Position numbers and translations under genes: made by a program. From the NCBI RefSeq assembly GCF_004125825.1, contig NZ_QQWI01000006.1, positions 248,001 through 312,000 on the forward strand: a stretch of DNA of 64,000 bases. The letters run 5' to 3'. Position 1 is the first letter of the stretch. The number at the start of each line of letters is the position of its first letter. Under the pieces are notes generated by a model, which was not told the origin of the DNA, searched no databases, and saw only the letters and a list, made by a program, of their open reading frames with translations. Source of the DNA: Fusibacter sp. A1 (lineage in GTDB: Bacteria > Bacillota > Clostridia > Peptostreptococcales > Acidaminobacteraceae). Below, one piece after another: positions 7,597 through 15,583 of the stretch.

Positions 7597-8507
7597 TATA
7601 GTCCGGTGGCTTCTGATATGATTTCCTTAATTTGGTCCAGTCCGCTTAGGTCCTGGATCGTCCTGTTTTTGCATTTTCCCATGAGAATCTTCAGGATCTC
7701 CCCTCCAAAATCATGAATCAATAGCCCCTTGTATAGCTCTTCTATTATCTGCTTATCATCAAGGCCTTCGAAATAGTAGCGTATCAAGGTCTTATCGCAG
7801 CCGAACAGATCAAAGCATATGGGTGCATGCTCGTAATAGCTGGGGGCGATCGTCGTGTCTGCAAAATCGATGATATGGACATGACCTACCTTGTCGATCA
7901 TCACGTTTTCTGCTGTTAAATCACCATGCACATAACAGCATGCTTTAAGGTCGATACCGCTCAGGTAATCGGCCAATGCCTCCTGTATTTTATGCGGATA
8001 AGCCTTCCATCTTTGACCAAGTATCACCCTGTCGACCAGTCTCTCCTGGGCGATCATGGGTTTATCACAATCATTCATCTTATCTACAAGACTTCTGATC
8101 TCAAACGCGAATGCCCTTTTTTGATCTTCTGGCATCTTTTTCACCGCATGGCCTGCTTCTGCCGCATCTAGGTATTCAAGAAGCAGGTATTCCCATTTAT
8201 ACCGATCGACAACAAATCCACTGGCAATGATTTTAGGTGTGTTGATCCCCAGCTTGACCGCCCGATCGATATGAAAGGTCTCGATTTCAAAATCATCCTC
8301 CGACCATTTTTTCACTTGTGTCGGAACAAAAATTTTAATGACGTGCCCATCCACTTTGAACACGCCGTTGGTTCCTGGTGTCAATCCTAGGATCGCAGCA
8401 GGCTTTTCCATTCCTTCTTTTTCATATATCTGAAAGATGATGGGTCTAAAGAATTCCGGATCGTTAAAGACCTCACACCATAATTCCCAAGTCAGTTCTT
8501 TTACCAT
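7596..8507 (-). CDS. Aminoglycoside phosphotransferase (APH)-family kinase
   Basis: Protein-kinase-like phosphotransferase of 303 residues. HGDLTAENVMI (194-204) is the catalytic loop with Asp196 and Asn201, and DFAD (214-217) the metal-binding motif. The ATP-site lysine is likely in VIKIF (about 58). The family phosphorylates aminoglycosides, homoserine, choline, fructosamine or other small molecules. Nothing here singles out an antibiotic substrate, and I would not call it a resistance gene. A strong ATGGAGG site precedes the ATG. It is divergent from the copper protein gene at 8719 and has no partner on its own strand. Confidence 0.85.
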   Translation of the reverse strand: MVKELTWELWCEVFNDPEFFRPIIFQIYEKEGMEKPAAILGLTPGTNGVFKVDGHVIKIFVPTQVKKWSEDDFEIETFHIDRAVKLGINTPKIIASGFVVDRYKWEYLLLEYLDAAEAGHAVKKMPEDQKRAFAFEIRSLVDKMNDCDKPMIAQERLVDRVILGQRWKAYPHKIQEALADYLSGIDLKACCYVHGDLTAENVMIDKVGHVHIIDFADTTIAPSYYEHAPICFDLFGCDKTLIRYYFEGLDDKQIIEELYKGLLIHDFGGEILKILMGKCKNRTIQDLSGLDQIKEIISEATGL

Positions 8508-8621
8508 AAAATACCTCCATTTATGATTTTATCATATGTAATTCCTTTGACACAATCCACGCTTGATTATAGTTGTTTGTTCTCTAAGAAAATATGAGTT
8601 CAGCCGGTCACCAACTCAACT

Positions 8622-8634
8622 GGACAAATTGTCC
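8622..8634. promoter_or_regulatory. Palindrome in the divergent kinase/copper-protein intergenic region
   Basis: GGACAA/TTGTCC arms around a single central base, flanked by ACTC and GAGT that extend the dyad. It lies about 85 bases before the HMA-SafE start codon. A repressor or activator site is possible; no cognate regulator is adjacent. Confidence 0.4.
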
Positions 8635-8718
8635 GAGTGTTTAACGTTTTTCTCTTCGATGATTCTCCCCAACAAATGTTACAATGATTTAAAATGCATA
8701 AATCGATATGGAGGTCGC

Positions 8719-10002
8719 ATGAAATATACATTAAAGATTGACGGCATGACCTGTGCTTCATGTAAGAAAAGAGTTGAAAAGATTGTCGGTAGCATGGATT
8801 CAGTTACTGCCGTAAGGGTAAACCTTGATCGTCATACCCTTACCTTCGAAGCGGATGTCTATGATAAAACCAAGCTTTCAGCTTTACTCGAAAAAGATGG
8901 TTATGCCATCGCCGGTTCAAAATCCATTCTTGGCACCATTCTACTAGTCGCCGTTTTACTAGGACTGCTTTATGTCAGCAATCAATTTTACGGTCAATAC
9001 GGAAGCTCCTCCTTTAGTGGATCCTTAGGCATGATCGGTGCCTTTATTTTTGGCCTGCTGACCTCTTTCCACTGTGTGGGAATGTGCGGAGGCATCGCCC
9101 TATCGAGAGCGAAGTCAGAGGATAAGGTCCGTAATTTTATTGCAAGCATCCAGTATAATTTTGGTCGCATACTCACCTATTCGGTGATCGGAGGATTCCT
9201 AGGACTGATCGGTCAGGCGGTCACCATCACCTTTAAGACCAGAGGACTTCTGTTCCTGTTAATAGGCGCTGTCATGCTTCTAATCGGACTGCACAATAGC
9301 GGCATCATCAGATGGCGGATCAACTTACCGGTATTTTTCCGTCTGAAAACTAAGAATGAGTCATCGAGCTCCTTCTTTGTAGGCATTCTAAATGGATTCA
9401 TGCCTTGCGGCCCCCTGCAGACCATGCAGCTATTCGTTCTCTCTACAATGAGCTTTATCAAAGGATTCACCTATATGATGGCGTTCGGTCTTGGCACCTT
9501 GACGCTTATGATGCTGCTCGGCAATATCGGCGCATTCATTCCTAAGAAGTACAACCGATACGTACTGAAAACAAGCGGACTGGTCGTCATTTTTATGGCT
9601 ATGCTCATCATCAACCAGGGTCTTGTCGGTTTCGGCCTAAACCTTCCCTTAAGCAGGCTTAAAGCAACGGCGCCTTCTTATACGGTCAGTAGCTTTGAAC
9701 TCTCCAGCGAGGATACACTTGATTTCGCTCCAATTGAAGACGGCTATCAGATTGTCAATATGACCGTTAAAAGGTTCTATGACCTTGAGAATGTCAAGGT
9801 GAAAAAGGATATTCCCGTAAGGATCGTCATGGACGTCGTCAGCCTGTCACCTTGCATCGATACGATCACCATTCCTGAATACGAAGTGGTAAAAGGACTT
9901 GCGGTCGGTACTGAAGAAATGATCTTCACCCCAAATAAAAGCGGTGATGTGGTCATCACCTGTTGGATGAACATGGTGACCACTTATTTAGAAGTCGAGT
10001 AA
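8719..10002 (+). CDS. HMA - SafE/TauE-type membrane - cupredoxin-like fusion protein, probable copper handling
   Basis: Membrane protein of 427 residues in three parts. Residues 1-68 form a heavy-metal-associated domain with GMTCASC (metal-binding Cys12 and Cys15). About 75-330 is a six-helix COG2836-type sulfite exporter TauE/SafE-like domain with FHCVGMCGG and MPCGPLQ, whose cysteines could pass metal. The C-terminal 100 residues look like a cupredoxin-type copper site (SPC...TCWMNM). The arrangement fits transfer or export of Cu(I) at the membrane. The longer upstream frame from 8563 is rejected because GGAGG at 8710-8714 places the start at ATG 8719. No CsoR or CopA gene is adjacent. Confidence 0.88.
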   Translation: MKYTLKIDGMTCASCKKRVEKIVGSMDSVTAVRVNLDRHTLTFEADVYDKTKLSALLEKDGYAIAGSKSILGTILLVAVLLGLLYVSNQFYGQYGSSSFSGSLGMIGAFIFGLLTSFHCVGMCGGIALSRAKSEDKVRNFIASIQYNFGRILTYSVIGGFLGLIGQAVTITFKTRGLLFLLIGAVMLLIGLHNSGIIRWRINLPVFFRLKTKNESSSSFFVGILNGFMPCGPLQTMQLFVLSTMSFIKGFTYMMAFGLGTLTLMMLLGNIGAFIPKKYNRYVLKTSGLVVIFMAMLIINQGLVGFGLNLPLSRLKATAPSYTVSSFELSSEDTLDFAPIEDGYQIVNMTVKRFYDLENVKVKKDIPVRIVMDVVSLSPCIDTITIPEYEVVKGLAVGTEEMIFTPNKSGDVVITCWMNMVTTYLEVE

Positions 10003-10010
10003 ACAACAAG

Positions 10011-10043
10011 CGAGCCGATCACATGATCGGCTCGTTTCTTTTT
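10011..10043 (+). terminator. Terminator after the copper protein gene
   Basis: CGAGCCGATCA (10011-10021) pairs perfectly with TGATCGGCTCG (10024-10034) and is followed by TTTCTTTTT. Confidence 0.92.
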
Positions 10044-10051
10044 ATCGAATT

Positions 10052-10921
10052 TTATTTTATTGGCACATAGATATACATTTTCGAAGTTGCCTCACCCGGT
10101 TTGAACTCCTTGCCGTAAAGCTCGAAATCATGGGCATGGACAACTTCGTATCCGCTTTCGGGCAACCACTTTGAGTAAATGGACTTATAGGTTTCGCCCA
10201 TCAGTGCGGGATCGCCGATATGTGTGAACACGGCGTATTTCGTATGCGGTATCTCCCAGTAAGTCATTCCCTTTGGTAGATGTTCACCGTCACTTACTTC
10301 CACACATGCCAGATACCTGATATCATTTACGGCATCCAGATCAATGTCTTCCAGATTTTCAATGAGCGGCTCGCACATTCCATAATACTGCCCGACCTTG
10401 GTCTGATTCTGGATTTCTGTGACTCTCTGATTGAACACACCCCATAGTTCCGGTATTTCATAATTCTGATTGGTTCCCTCATACAATAGACCTGCTACTT
10501 TTAGCGGGCCGATTTCTTTAACTATCGGTTTCACTTCAATACCTCCCTGAACAACAACTAATTGTCTTGCGTCAATAGGAGAGAGAAGATACTTGCTATA
10601 ATCACCTTTTCTGAACTTTGCAGGTGATACGCCAAAATAGTTGCTAAAGGACCTTGTGAACGATTCTTGAGAAGAAAACTGATACTCAAGTGCAATATCA
10701 ATAATCCTTTCATTTGAATCTTTGAGCCTGACCGCTGCCTCACTAAGTCTTCGTCCCCTTACATAATCTACGAGCGTATGCCCTGTAAAGGAATGGAACA
10801 ACCTTGAAAAGTGGCATCTGCTAAATCCACTCACCGATGTCAGATCTTCGAGTGTAAAAGGTTGATTTAAGTTTTCTTCAATATATGAAAAGATATTATC
10901 CAGCGCGCCAATATAGTACAT
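10052..10921 (-). CDS. AraC family regulator with GyrI-like effector domain
   Basis: Cytoplasmic transcription factor of 289 residues. Two AraC helix-turn-helix motifs occupy about residues 1-105 (FTLEDLTSVSGFSRCHFSRLF, given here as 19-39 of the protein, and the second at IIDIALEYQFSSQESFTRSF). A GyrI-like small-molecule binding domain (SOUL/Rob type) fills about 125-289. This is the Rob/BmrR-like layout used to sense lipophilic compounds. I start at 10921, where AGGAGG sits before ATG, rather than at 10948. A second gene with the same architecture is at 14590. The target genes are not obvious; it is convergent with the copper gene. Confidence 0.9.
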   Translation of the reverse strand: MYYIGALDNIFSYIEENLNQPFTLEDLTSVSGFSRCHFSRLFHSFTGHTLVDYVRGRRLSEAAVRLKDSNERIIDIALEYQFSSQESFTRSFSNYFGVSPAKFRKGDYSKYLLSPIDARQLVVVQGGIEVKPIVKEIGPLKVAGLLYEGTNQNYEIPELWGVFNQRVTEIQNQTKVGQYYGMCEPLIENLEDIDLDAVNDIRYLACVEVSDGEHLPKGMTYWEIPHTKYAVFTHIGDPALMGETYKSIYSKWLPESGYEVVHAHDFELYGKEFKPGEATSKMYIYVPIK

Positions 10922-10999
10922 TTCAAACCTCCTATAATCAGCATACACCTTTTAAAGATTTAATTCTTACCATTTTGTGCTCAGCTAAGCTAGCGTAAG

Positions 11000-11491
11000 T
11001 TATTCAAGTAGCTTAGTCAGAATTCCATACGTGATGCTTTCACTGATTGATTCTACAAATTCGACATTCTCCTTAATAGGTCCTGCCACCGCATTTTTCA
11101 AAAGAACTGGAGTCAAATCCAAATCAAGTGCTCCCCGATAGGTCGACAAGATACAATTCTCCGCTCGATATCCTGCTAAGACCCAGGTGTCAACTCCGCT
11201 TTCATCGACCAGCTCTTTCAAATTAGTTTTGTTGAACGCGTTTCCATAGGTCTTATGGATTATTGGGTCTTCCTCATCGGGAATCAACTGATCCAACATT
11301 TCAAATCCGTTGCTTCCAGGTAATACACCTCTTCCTTCAGCAATGTGCTTGATATAGATTACCGGCAGATTCTTACTTTTAAACAATGGAATGATTCCAT
11401 TGATGTAATTACACGCCATATCCATCGAAGCTTTTGAATGCTCATCATACCAGGCTTTTTGTAGATCGATTACCAATAGACCGATTTTCAT
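11000..11491 (-). CDS. Isochorismatase-family cysteine hydrolase
   Basis: Small alpha/beta hydrolase of 163 residues with the catalytic triad of the family: Asp9 in LLVIDLQ, Lys80 in IIHK and Cys113 in GYRAENCILST. Members hydrolyse amides or enol ethers such as nicotinamide, N-carbamoyl compounds and isochorismate; the substrate cannot be fixed. Its ATG overlaps the stop of the CWC gene upstream by four bases (ATGA type), so the two are translationally coupled. Confidence 0.9.
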   Translation of the reverse strand: MKIGLLVIDLQKAWYDEHSKASMDMACNYINGIIPLFKSKNLPVIYIKHIAEGRGVLPGSNGFEMLDQLIPDEEDPIIHKTYGNAFNKTNLKELVDESGVDTWVLAGYRAENCILSTYRGALDLDLTPVLLKNAVAGPIKENVEFVESISESITYGILTKLLE

Positions 11492-11700
11492 ACTTTTCCT
11501 CCTTCTATCTTCTCATGTTCTTTTTTGTAAGCCGTGACACAGGACCTACAAACACATGATTCACCTCTTTTTTCTGGTGGAATTTGCTCCAGCAATCCTT
11601 TTGGCACTTTGATCGTCATGCACCAGCACGATTTAGGATCTTCACCAGTCATAAAAGCGCAGCCGTTTTCTTTACCACATATCGGACATATACCCTTCAT
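11488..11700 (-). CDS. Cysteine-rich CWC family small protein
   Basis: Seventy-residue protein with CPIC (5-8), Cys14, CWC (25-27) and CVCRSC (49-54), the pattern of the cysteine-rich CWC family. It is probably a zinc-binding protein of unknown role. It is the first gene of a two-gene operon with the isochorismatase-like hydrolase (four-base overlap). The cysteines can coordinate one or two metals; no DNA-binding motif is evident. Confidence 0.85.
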   Translation of the reverse strand: MKGICPICGKENGCAFMTGEDPKSCWCMTIKVPKGLLEQIPPEKRGESCVCRSCVTAYKKEHEKIEGGKV

Positions 11701-11763
11701 AAGGCCACCTCATTCTCTTCAGTTTCATTTATGTTGTTGTCATGACTCTATCTACTAGGCGTA

Positions 11764-11799
11764 TTTGATAGCTGACACCTTTTGACTCAGTGTATCAAA
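11764..11799. other. Imperfect inverted repeat in the divergent CWC/methyltransferase intergenic region
   Basis: TTTGATA (11764-11770) and TATCAAA (11793-11799) flank shorter CTGA/TCAG pairing. The 181-base gap from 11701 to 11881 must hold promoters for both directions. The dyad could be an operator or a leader hairpin; no clear -35/-10 pair was found. Confidence 0.4.
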
Positions 11800-11881
11800 A
11801 AAAGGAATCTGCGTAAATGGTACCACAGGTTACACACTTTTTAGGGCAAATGGGGTATGATAAATAAAAAAGGAGGCCTCT

Positions 11882-12592
11882 ATGTTTTACAAAGAACTTT
11901 CAAAAGTCTATCACCATGTCTTTCCTGCAAAGGGAAAGTTGAATTTCTTAACTACTCATTTTAAACCCGCTTCGCACCTACTCGATATGGGCTGTTCGGA
12001 TGCTAGGGTCGCACTAGGCCTTGTAGAACTTGGGCATACCGTCGAAGCGGCTGACCTTAGCGAGGATATGGTCAAAGTCGCTGACGCCGTCAGTGAAAAC
12101 GGAACCCTGTTTCCGGTTCGGCTTGCAAATATGCTCGATACCGCTATAGACTACCCAAAAGAGCACTTTGACGGCGTCTACTGTATCGGCAACACACTGG
12201 TCCACCTGCTTGACAAGGCGGATATCAAACGCACACTCGAAGGATTCAAGCAGGTACTCAAGCACGATGGCACCTTGATCCTGCAGATTCTAAACTACGA
12301 GAAAATTTTAAGCGACAAGCCGGACAGTTTGCCACTTATCGACAATGAACACGTCACCTTCCAAAGACGGTATGAATACGAAAATGACCGCATTGATTTT
12401 ATCACAACACTTCATGTCAAATCGGACGCTGAGGTATACACTGCAAAAACTCAGCTTAATCCACTGACAAAAGCTGATCTTGAATCACTGCTTAAAGACA
12501 TCGGATTCAGCCAGCTGGAATGGTTTAGCGGCTATGACGCAAAGCCCTATCATAAAGACGAGCTGCCTTTACTGGTAGTCGCAAAAAAATAA
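11882..12592 (+). CDS. Class I SAM-dependent methyltransferase
   Basis: Methyltransferase of 236 residues with SAM-binding motif I in HLLDMGCSDARVALGL (about 38-53) and the acidic motif II in VEAADLSEDMV. The C-terminal beta region from about residue 150 resembles the methyltransferase type 11/25 group with a TylF/GlxA-like tail. The substrate is unknown. A strong AAAGGAGG site precedes the ATG and a stable terminator follows the stop. Single gene. Confidence 0.88.
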   Translation: MFYKELSKVYHHVFPAKGKLNFLTTHFKPASHLLDMGCSDARVALGLVELGHTVEAADLSEDMVKVADAVSENGTLFPVRLANMLDTAIDYPKEHFDGVYCIGNTLVHLLDKADIKRTLEGFKQVLKHDGTLILQILNYEKILSDKPDSLPLIDNEHVTFQRRYEYENDRIDFITTLHVKSDAEVYTAKTQLNPLTKADLESLLKDIGFSQLEWFSGYDAKPYHKDELPLLVVAKK

Positions 12593-12632
12593 GAAGCTAC
12601 CGCTCTTTTTTTAAGAGCGGCAGCTTCTTTTT
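12591..12632. terminator. Bidirectional terminator between methyltransferase and ABC operon
   Basis: AAGAAGCT-CCGCTCTT and AAGAGCGG-AGCTTCTT arms with one bulge, loop of T residues, T-rich on the plus-strand exit. Confidence 0.9.
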
Positions 12633-12636
12633 GGAA

Positions 12637-13374
12637 TCAGTCAAAATTCGCCTTTTTCTCAAACAGATAACCCGTAATTCCGTAGCTGGCCATAATCGAA
12701 AGACCCACTACCGCCAACTCAAGCCATTCTGTTTTCCATAAGCTCATCGTCATAAACGTCGTATCGTTACCTGTGACTTCAAGACCTCCTACCAACTTAA
12801 AGTAGAGGTAGTTGATCGCAAGATAGATCATGAAGGTGATGAATCCGCCGAACTTAAGCTGCGAGAAGAATGCCCTATAGATTGCGAACGATAGGTAGAC
12901 CATGGCGATAAAGAAGATGATTTGAAAAATCGATGCGATAAGGATATAAGAGGTATTGCCAAGATTCATTTGCATAAACTTGAGCGCCTCTGTGAAAACC
13001 GGCTCATTAAGCAGCTTTTCTGTCGTAAATAGTGTGGTCACAGCGGCAATTCCACTTGCAAGCGTCATCACAACCGTCGATAGGATCAGTTTTGAGCCTA
13101 TCTTCGTAAAACCCGAATAAGGCAAACTGAAGTACAAGTCGCGTGTCGATCTTTTGGCTTCCAACCTTAAATTGTTGATGCAGTCGACAATCGCTGCAAA
13201 CCAGAAGCAGGTTGCTAGCAGAAAGATGAATGCTATGTATTCGTCCGACGTTTTGATCCGTCCTGAACTAGTTAAGTAGACGGCAAGTATCAGGTTTGCC
13301 AGTTCATAAAGTCCAAAGGCTCCAAGAAGCACCTTCCACTTTTTCTGTAATTCAAAAACCAATAATTTAAGCAT
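12637..13374 (-). CDS. ABC transporter permease-like membrane protein
   Basis: Integral membrane protein of 245 residues with six or so hydrophobic segments (for example VLLGAFGLYELANLILAVY near residue 17). It is the likely membrane partner of the ATPase encoded just before it. It starts at ATG 13374, which overlaps the ATPase stop codon by eight bases, because AAGGAGG lies nine bases upstream; an upstream in-frame ATG at 13401 lies ahead of this site. Third gene of a GntR-ATPase-permease operon, a layout typical of YtrA-controlled ABC exporters induced by cell-envelope stress. The transported compound is unknown. Confidence 0.82.
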   Translation of the reverse strand: MLKLLVFELQKKWKVLLGAFGLYELANLILAVYLTSSGRIKTSDEYIAFIFLLATCFWFAAIVDCINNLRLEAKRSTRDLYFSLPYSGFTKIGSKLILSTVVMTLASGIAAVTTLFTTEKLLNEPVFTEALKFMQMNLGNTSYILIASIFQIIFFIAMVYLSFAIYRAFFSQLKFGGFITFMIYLAINYLYFKLVGGLEVTGNDTTFMTMSLWKTEWLELAVVGLSIMASYGITGYLFEKKANFD

Positions 13375-14065
13375 ACTTGTAAACCTCCTTATATAGTTCA
13401 TGGATCGACATCTTGTTCTCGATTCTAAGGAATTCTGTGTCCCCTTTCATTTCAAGCCTGCCATTTTTGATAAAGACGATTTCATCACAAATCCTTTCGA
13501 ATTCATGGACAAGATGGCTGGAGATGATGATGCATTTGTCCTCATCCACTTGAGATGCGAGTAGGTCAAGAATCATATCCCTTGAAATCGGATCGAGCCC
13601 GTTGAGCGGTTCATCGATGAGATAGACATCCGAAGTCCTGCACAGTGTCAGTGCCGCCTTGAGTCTTCCTCGTTGTCCCGTCGACAGTGATTTTATCTTT
13701 TGCTTCGCTTCAAGTTCCAGTTCAACAATCAACTTTTGAGCTTTTTCCTTATCGAAGGCATGATAGAACTTATGGTAAAAATTGATACTTTCTTGAATCG
13801 ACATCCATTCATACAAATGCGATTCTGTCGGCATAAAGGCAATCCTATCTTTTTTATGTGTTTTCTCACCGTCGATATGATAGATGACTTTTCCGCCGCT
13901 AGGCTGTAAAAGACCTGCAGCGATCCTCATAAACGTTGATTTTCCACTGCCGTTGGGTCCAAGCAGTCCGATGATTTTTCCCTTTTCAAAACTGACACTC
14001 AGACTGTCAAGCGCTTGCTTCAGTATGAATTTTTTCGATAAGTCCTGTACTTGTAATGCGATCAT
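13367..14065 (-). CDS. ABC transporter ATP-binding protein
   Basis: ATPase of 232 residues: Walker A GPNGSGKS (36-43), ABC signature LSTGQ (127-131), Walker B VYLIDEP (147-153), D-loop NGLDP, and the switch His in SSHLVHE. This is the short YtrB/CcmA-like type with no C-terminal extension. It would energise the membrane protein encoded next. It begins nine bases after the GntR gene stop, with AGGAGG before the ATG. Confidence 0.94.
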   Translation of the reverse strand: MIALQVQDLSKKFILKQALDSLSVSFEKGKIIGLLGPNGSGKSTFMRIAAGLLQPSGGKVIYHIDGEKTHKKDRIAFMPTESHLYEWMSIQESINFYHKFYHAFDKEKAQKLIVELELEAKQKIKSLSTGQRGRLKAALTLCRTSDVYLIDEPLNGLDPISRDMILDLLASQVDEDKCIIISSHLVHEFERICDEIVFIKNGRLEMKGDTEFLRIENKMSIHELYKEVYKYA

Positions 14066-14074
14066 ATTGACCTC

Positions 14075-14425
14075 CTATGATTTTTCTCTTATCAGGTTGA
14101 TTAATGCTTCTCCGTGTATGCCTATCTGGTACATTTCTTTTATATACTCGTCTGTCACCCTATCCACAAGCTGTTTTTTCAGTTCTTCCTGTAAGGTCGG
14201 TTTTTCGACGATGAATCTGCCAAGCCCACGCTTGCTTTCGCATAAGCCTTCACTTTCCATTTCCTGATACGCCTTTTGAACGGTGTTGGGATTCACTTTC
14301 ATCTGAGCCGCCAAATCCCTGACAGAAGGCAACAGGTCGCCAGACTTTCTACGCCCGTGGATGATGTCCATTTTAATTGCATCCATGATCTGAATAAAAA
14401 TCGGTATATGTAGCTTGAATTCCAT
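14075..14425 (-). CDS. GntR family regulator, YtrA subfamily
   Basis: Repressor of 116 residues with an N-terminal winged helix (LPSVRDLAAQMKVNPNTVQKA near 33-53) and a short C-terminal dimerisation helix pair, the hallmark of the YtrA subfamily, which lacks a large effector domain. It heads the operon with the ABC ATPase and permease genes and probably represses it by binding the palindrome at 14443-14466. Confidence 0.92.
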   Translation of the reverse strand: MEFKLHIPIFIQIMDAIKMDIIHGRRKSGDLLPSVRDLAAQMKVNPNTVQKAYQEMESEGLCESKRGLGRFIVEKPTLQEELKKQLVDRVTDEYIKEMYQIGIHGEALINLIREKS

Positions 14426-14442
14426 GTTTCACCTCCCGTTTA

Positions 14443-14469
14443 ACTGTATTGGCTTAATAATACAGTCAA
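14443..14469 (-). promoter_or_regulatory. Operator/promoter of the GntR-ABC operon
   Basis: Inverted repeat ACTGTATT (14443-14450) / AATACAGT (14459-14466) with an 8-base spacer. It overlaps a minus-strand TTGACT (14469-14464) that can serve as -35. The matching -10 is weak. The position 20 to 45 bases before the GntR start codon suggests autoregulation. Confidence 0.6.
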
Positions 14470-14546
14470 ACACTTAGAACATTCTGTGATGAAGATTAGA
14501 AAAGGATTAAATAGCTGCTTATTTTTGTAATATTCATTCAGACAAT

Positions 14547-14580
14547 AAAAAAAGCTGTCAGGTGAATCGCTCCTGACAGC
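14547..14580 (-). terminator. Terminator after the AraC/GyrI gene at 14590
   Basis: GCTGTCAGG (complement of 14572-14580) pairs with CCTGACAGC (14562-14554 on minus), then TTTTTTT at 14553-14547. Confidence 0.92.
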
Positions 14581-14589
14581 GCTTAACTT

Positions 14590-15492
14590 CTATAGTTTTT
14601 TTACAGGTCGTCCTTCGATATAGCCTCTGTAGCCTTGAGGTTCCATCTGGAACCTTGGTGCGTCATCACTAGCGAACTCAAAACCATATAGGGTTGGATC
14701 GTAATTGTCGATGACTTTCCAAAGGTCCGCGATCGCCTCGCTGAAGTCCTCGTCCTTAAAAGGCTGACCCTGGAAGATCATCATTTTACAAGGACTAAGC
14801 TCGATTAGCTCGAATCCCTCTGGTATCTCACCTTCAAAATCTAGTGATACCTCTACTCCCTGAACATACTCAGAAGTGTTTTCTCTGATCAGTTTTCTAG
14901 GCAACCACAACCCTAGCGGTTCACCTAAGGCGCCTTTGATACTGGATAGGATTCCCCATACATCGCATCCCACCTCTTCGCAGTACTCGAAGTAATGTGT
15001 CGCCTTTATCCCGCGTTTTAAAATAAGTTTTCTAGCCTCTTTTTCTACGACCTGTACAAAAACAGTATTTTGCGTGTTCTTTTCATTCATGGGTCTCTCT
15101 CCTTTTTTTCTCATGACATAAAGATGTCTGATATAGTAGGGCATGAACAGCTGGATAGGTGGTGTCTGCTGAGCGTATTTCTTTGGCGTCATTCCAAAGC
15201 TCTTTGAAAAGGCTCTGGTAAATCCTTCGTGCGAATCAAATAGGTAATCAAATGCGACGTCGATGACTTTCACCTCATCATCTCGTAGCACAAGCGCCGC
15301 ACTGCTCAACCTAAGCTTTCTGATATACTCGAACGCCGAAATGCCTACAAGTTCTTTAAATATGCGAGCGGCGTACCAGGGCGAATACCCTGCTATGTCA
15401 GCAAGCATATTAAGTGTGATGACCTCTTTGAGATGCTCCTTGATATAGACTTGCATCCGGTCCACCGCATTGATCTTGTCTTCATAGCTCAT
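14590..15492 (-). CDS. AraC family regulator with GyrI-like effector domain
   Basis: Regulator of 300 residues. The AraC DNA-binding domain is N-terminal (about 10-110: ITLNMLADIAGYSPWYAARIF, then VIDVAFDYLFDSHEGFTRAF; each is a helix-turn-helix). A GyrI-like ligand domain covers about 145-300. It has the same architecture as the gene at 10052 but is clearly diverged. TTAGGAGGTGG precedes the ATG. It lies between the GntR operon and the beta-lactamase-like gene, with its own terminator; the target is unknown. Confidence 0.9.
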   Translation of the reverse strand: MSYEDKINAVDRMQVYIKEHLKEVITLNMLADIAGYSPWYAARIFKELVGISAFEYIRKLRLSSAALVLRDDEVKVIDVAFDYLFDSHEGFTRAFSKSFGMTPKKYAQQTPPIQLFMPYYIRHLYVMRKKGERPMNEKNTQNTVFVQVVEKEARKLILKRGIKATHYFEYCEEVGCDVWGILSSIKGALGEPLGLWLPRKLIRENTSEYVQGVEVSLDFEGEIPEGFELIELSPCKMMIFQGQPFKDEDFSEAIADLWKVIDNYDPTLYGFEFASDDAPRFQMEPQGYRGYIEGRPVKKL

Positions 15493-15583
15493 TATCCCAC
15501 CTCCTAACTACAGTTTACGCCCAAAGGAAAAATAATTCTTGACCTGTGTTGTCATTGTTTGTACCTTTACATCTATTCTAGCA

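Noticed and set aside
7596..8507. Aminoglycoside resistance gene
   Set aside because: Only the generic APH kinase motifs are seen; nothing supports an antibiotic substrate.
8563..8718. Upstream in-frame extension of the HMA-SafE gene
   Set aside because: The good GGAGG site and the HMA domain start both point to ATG 8719.
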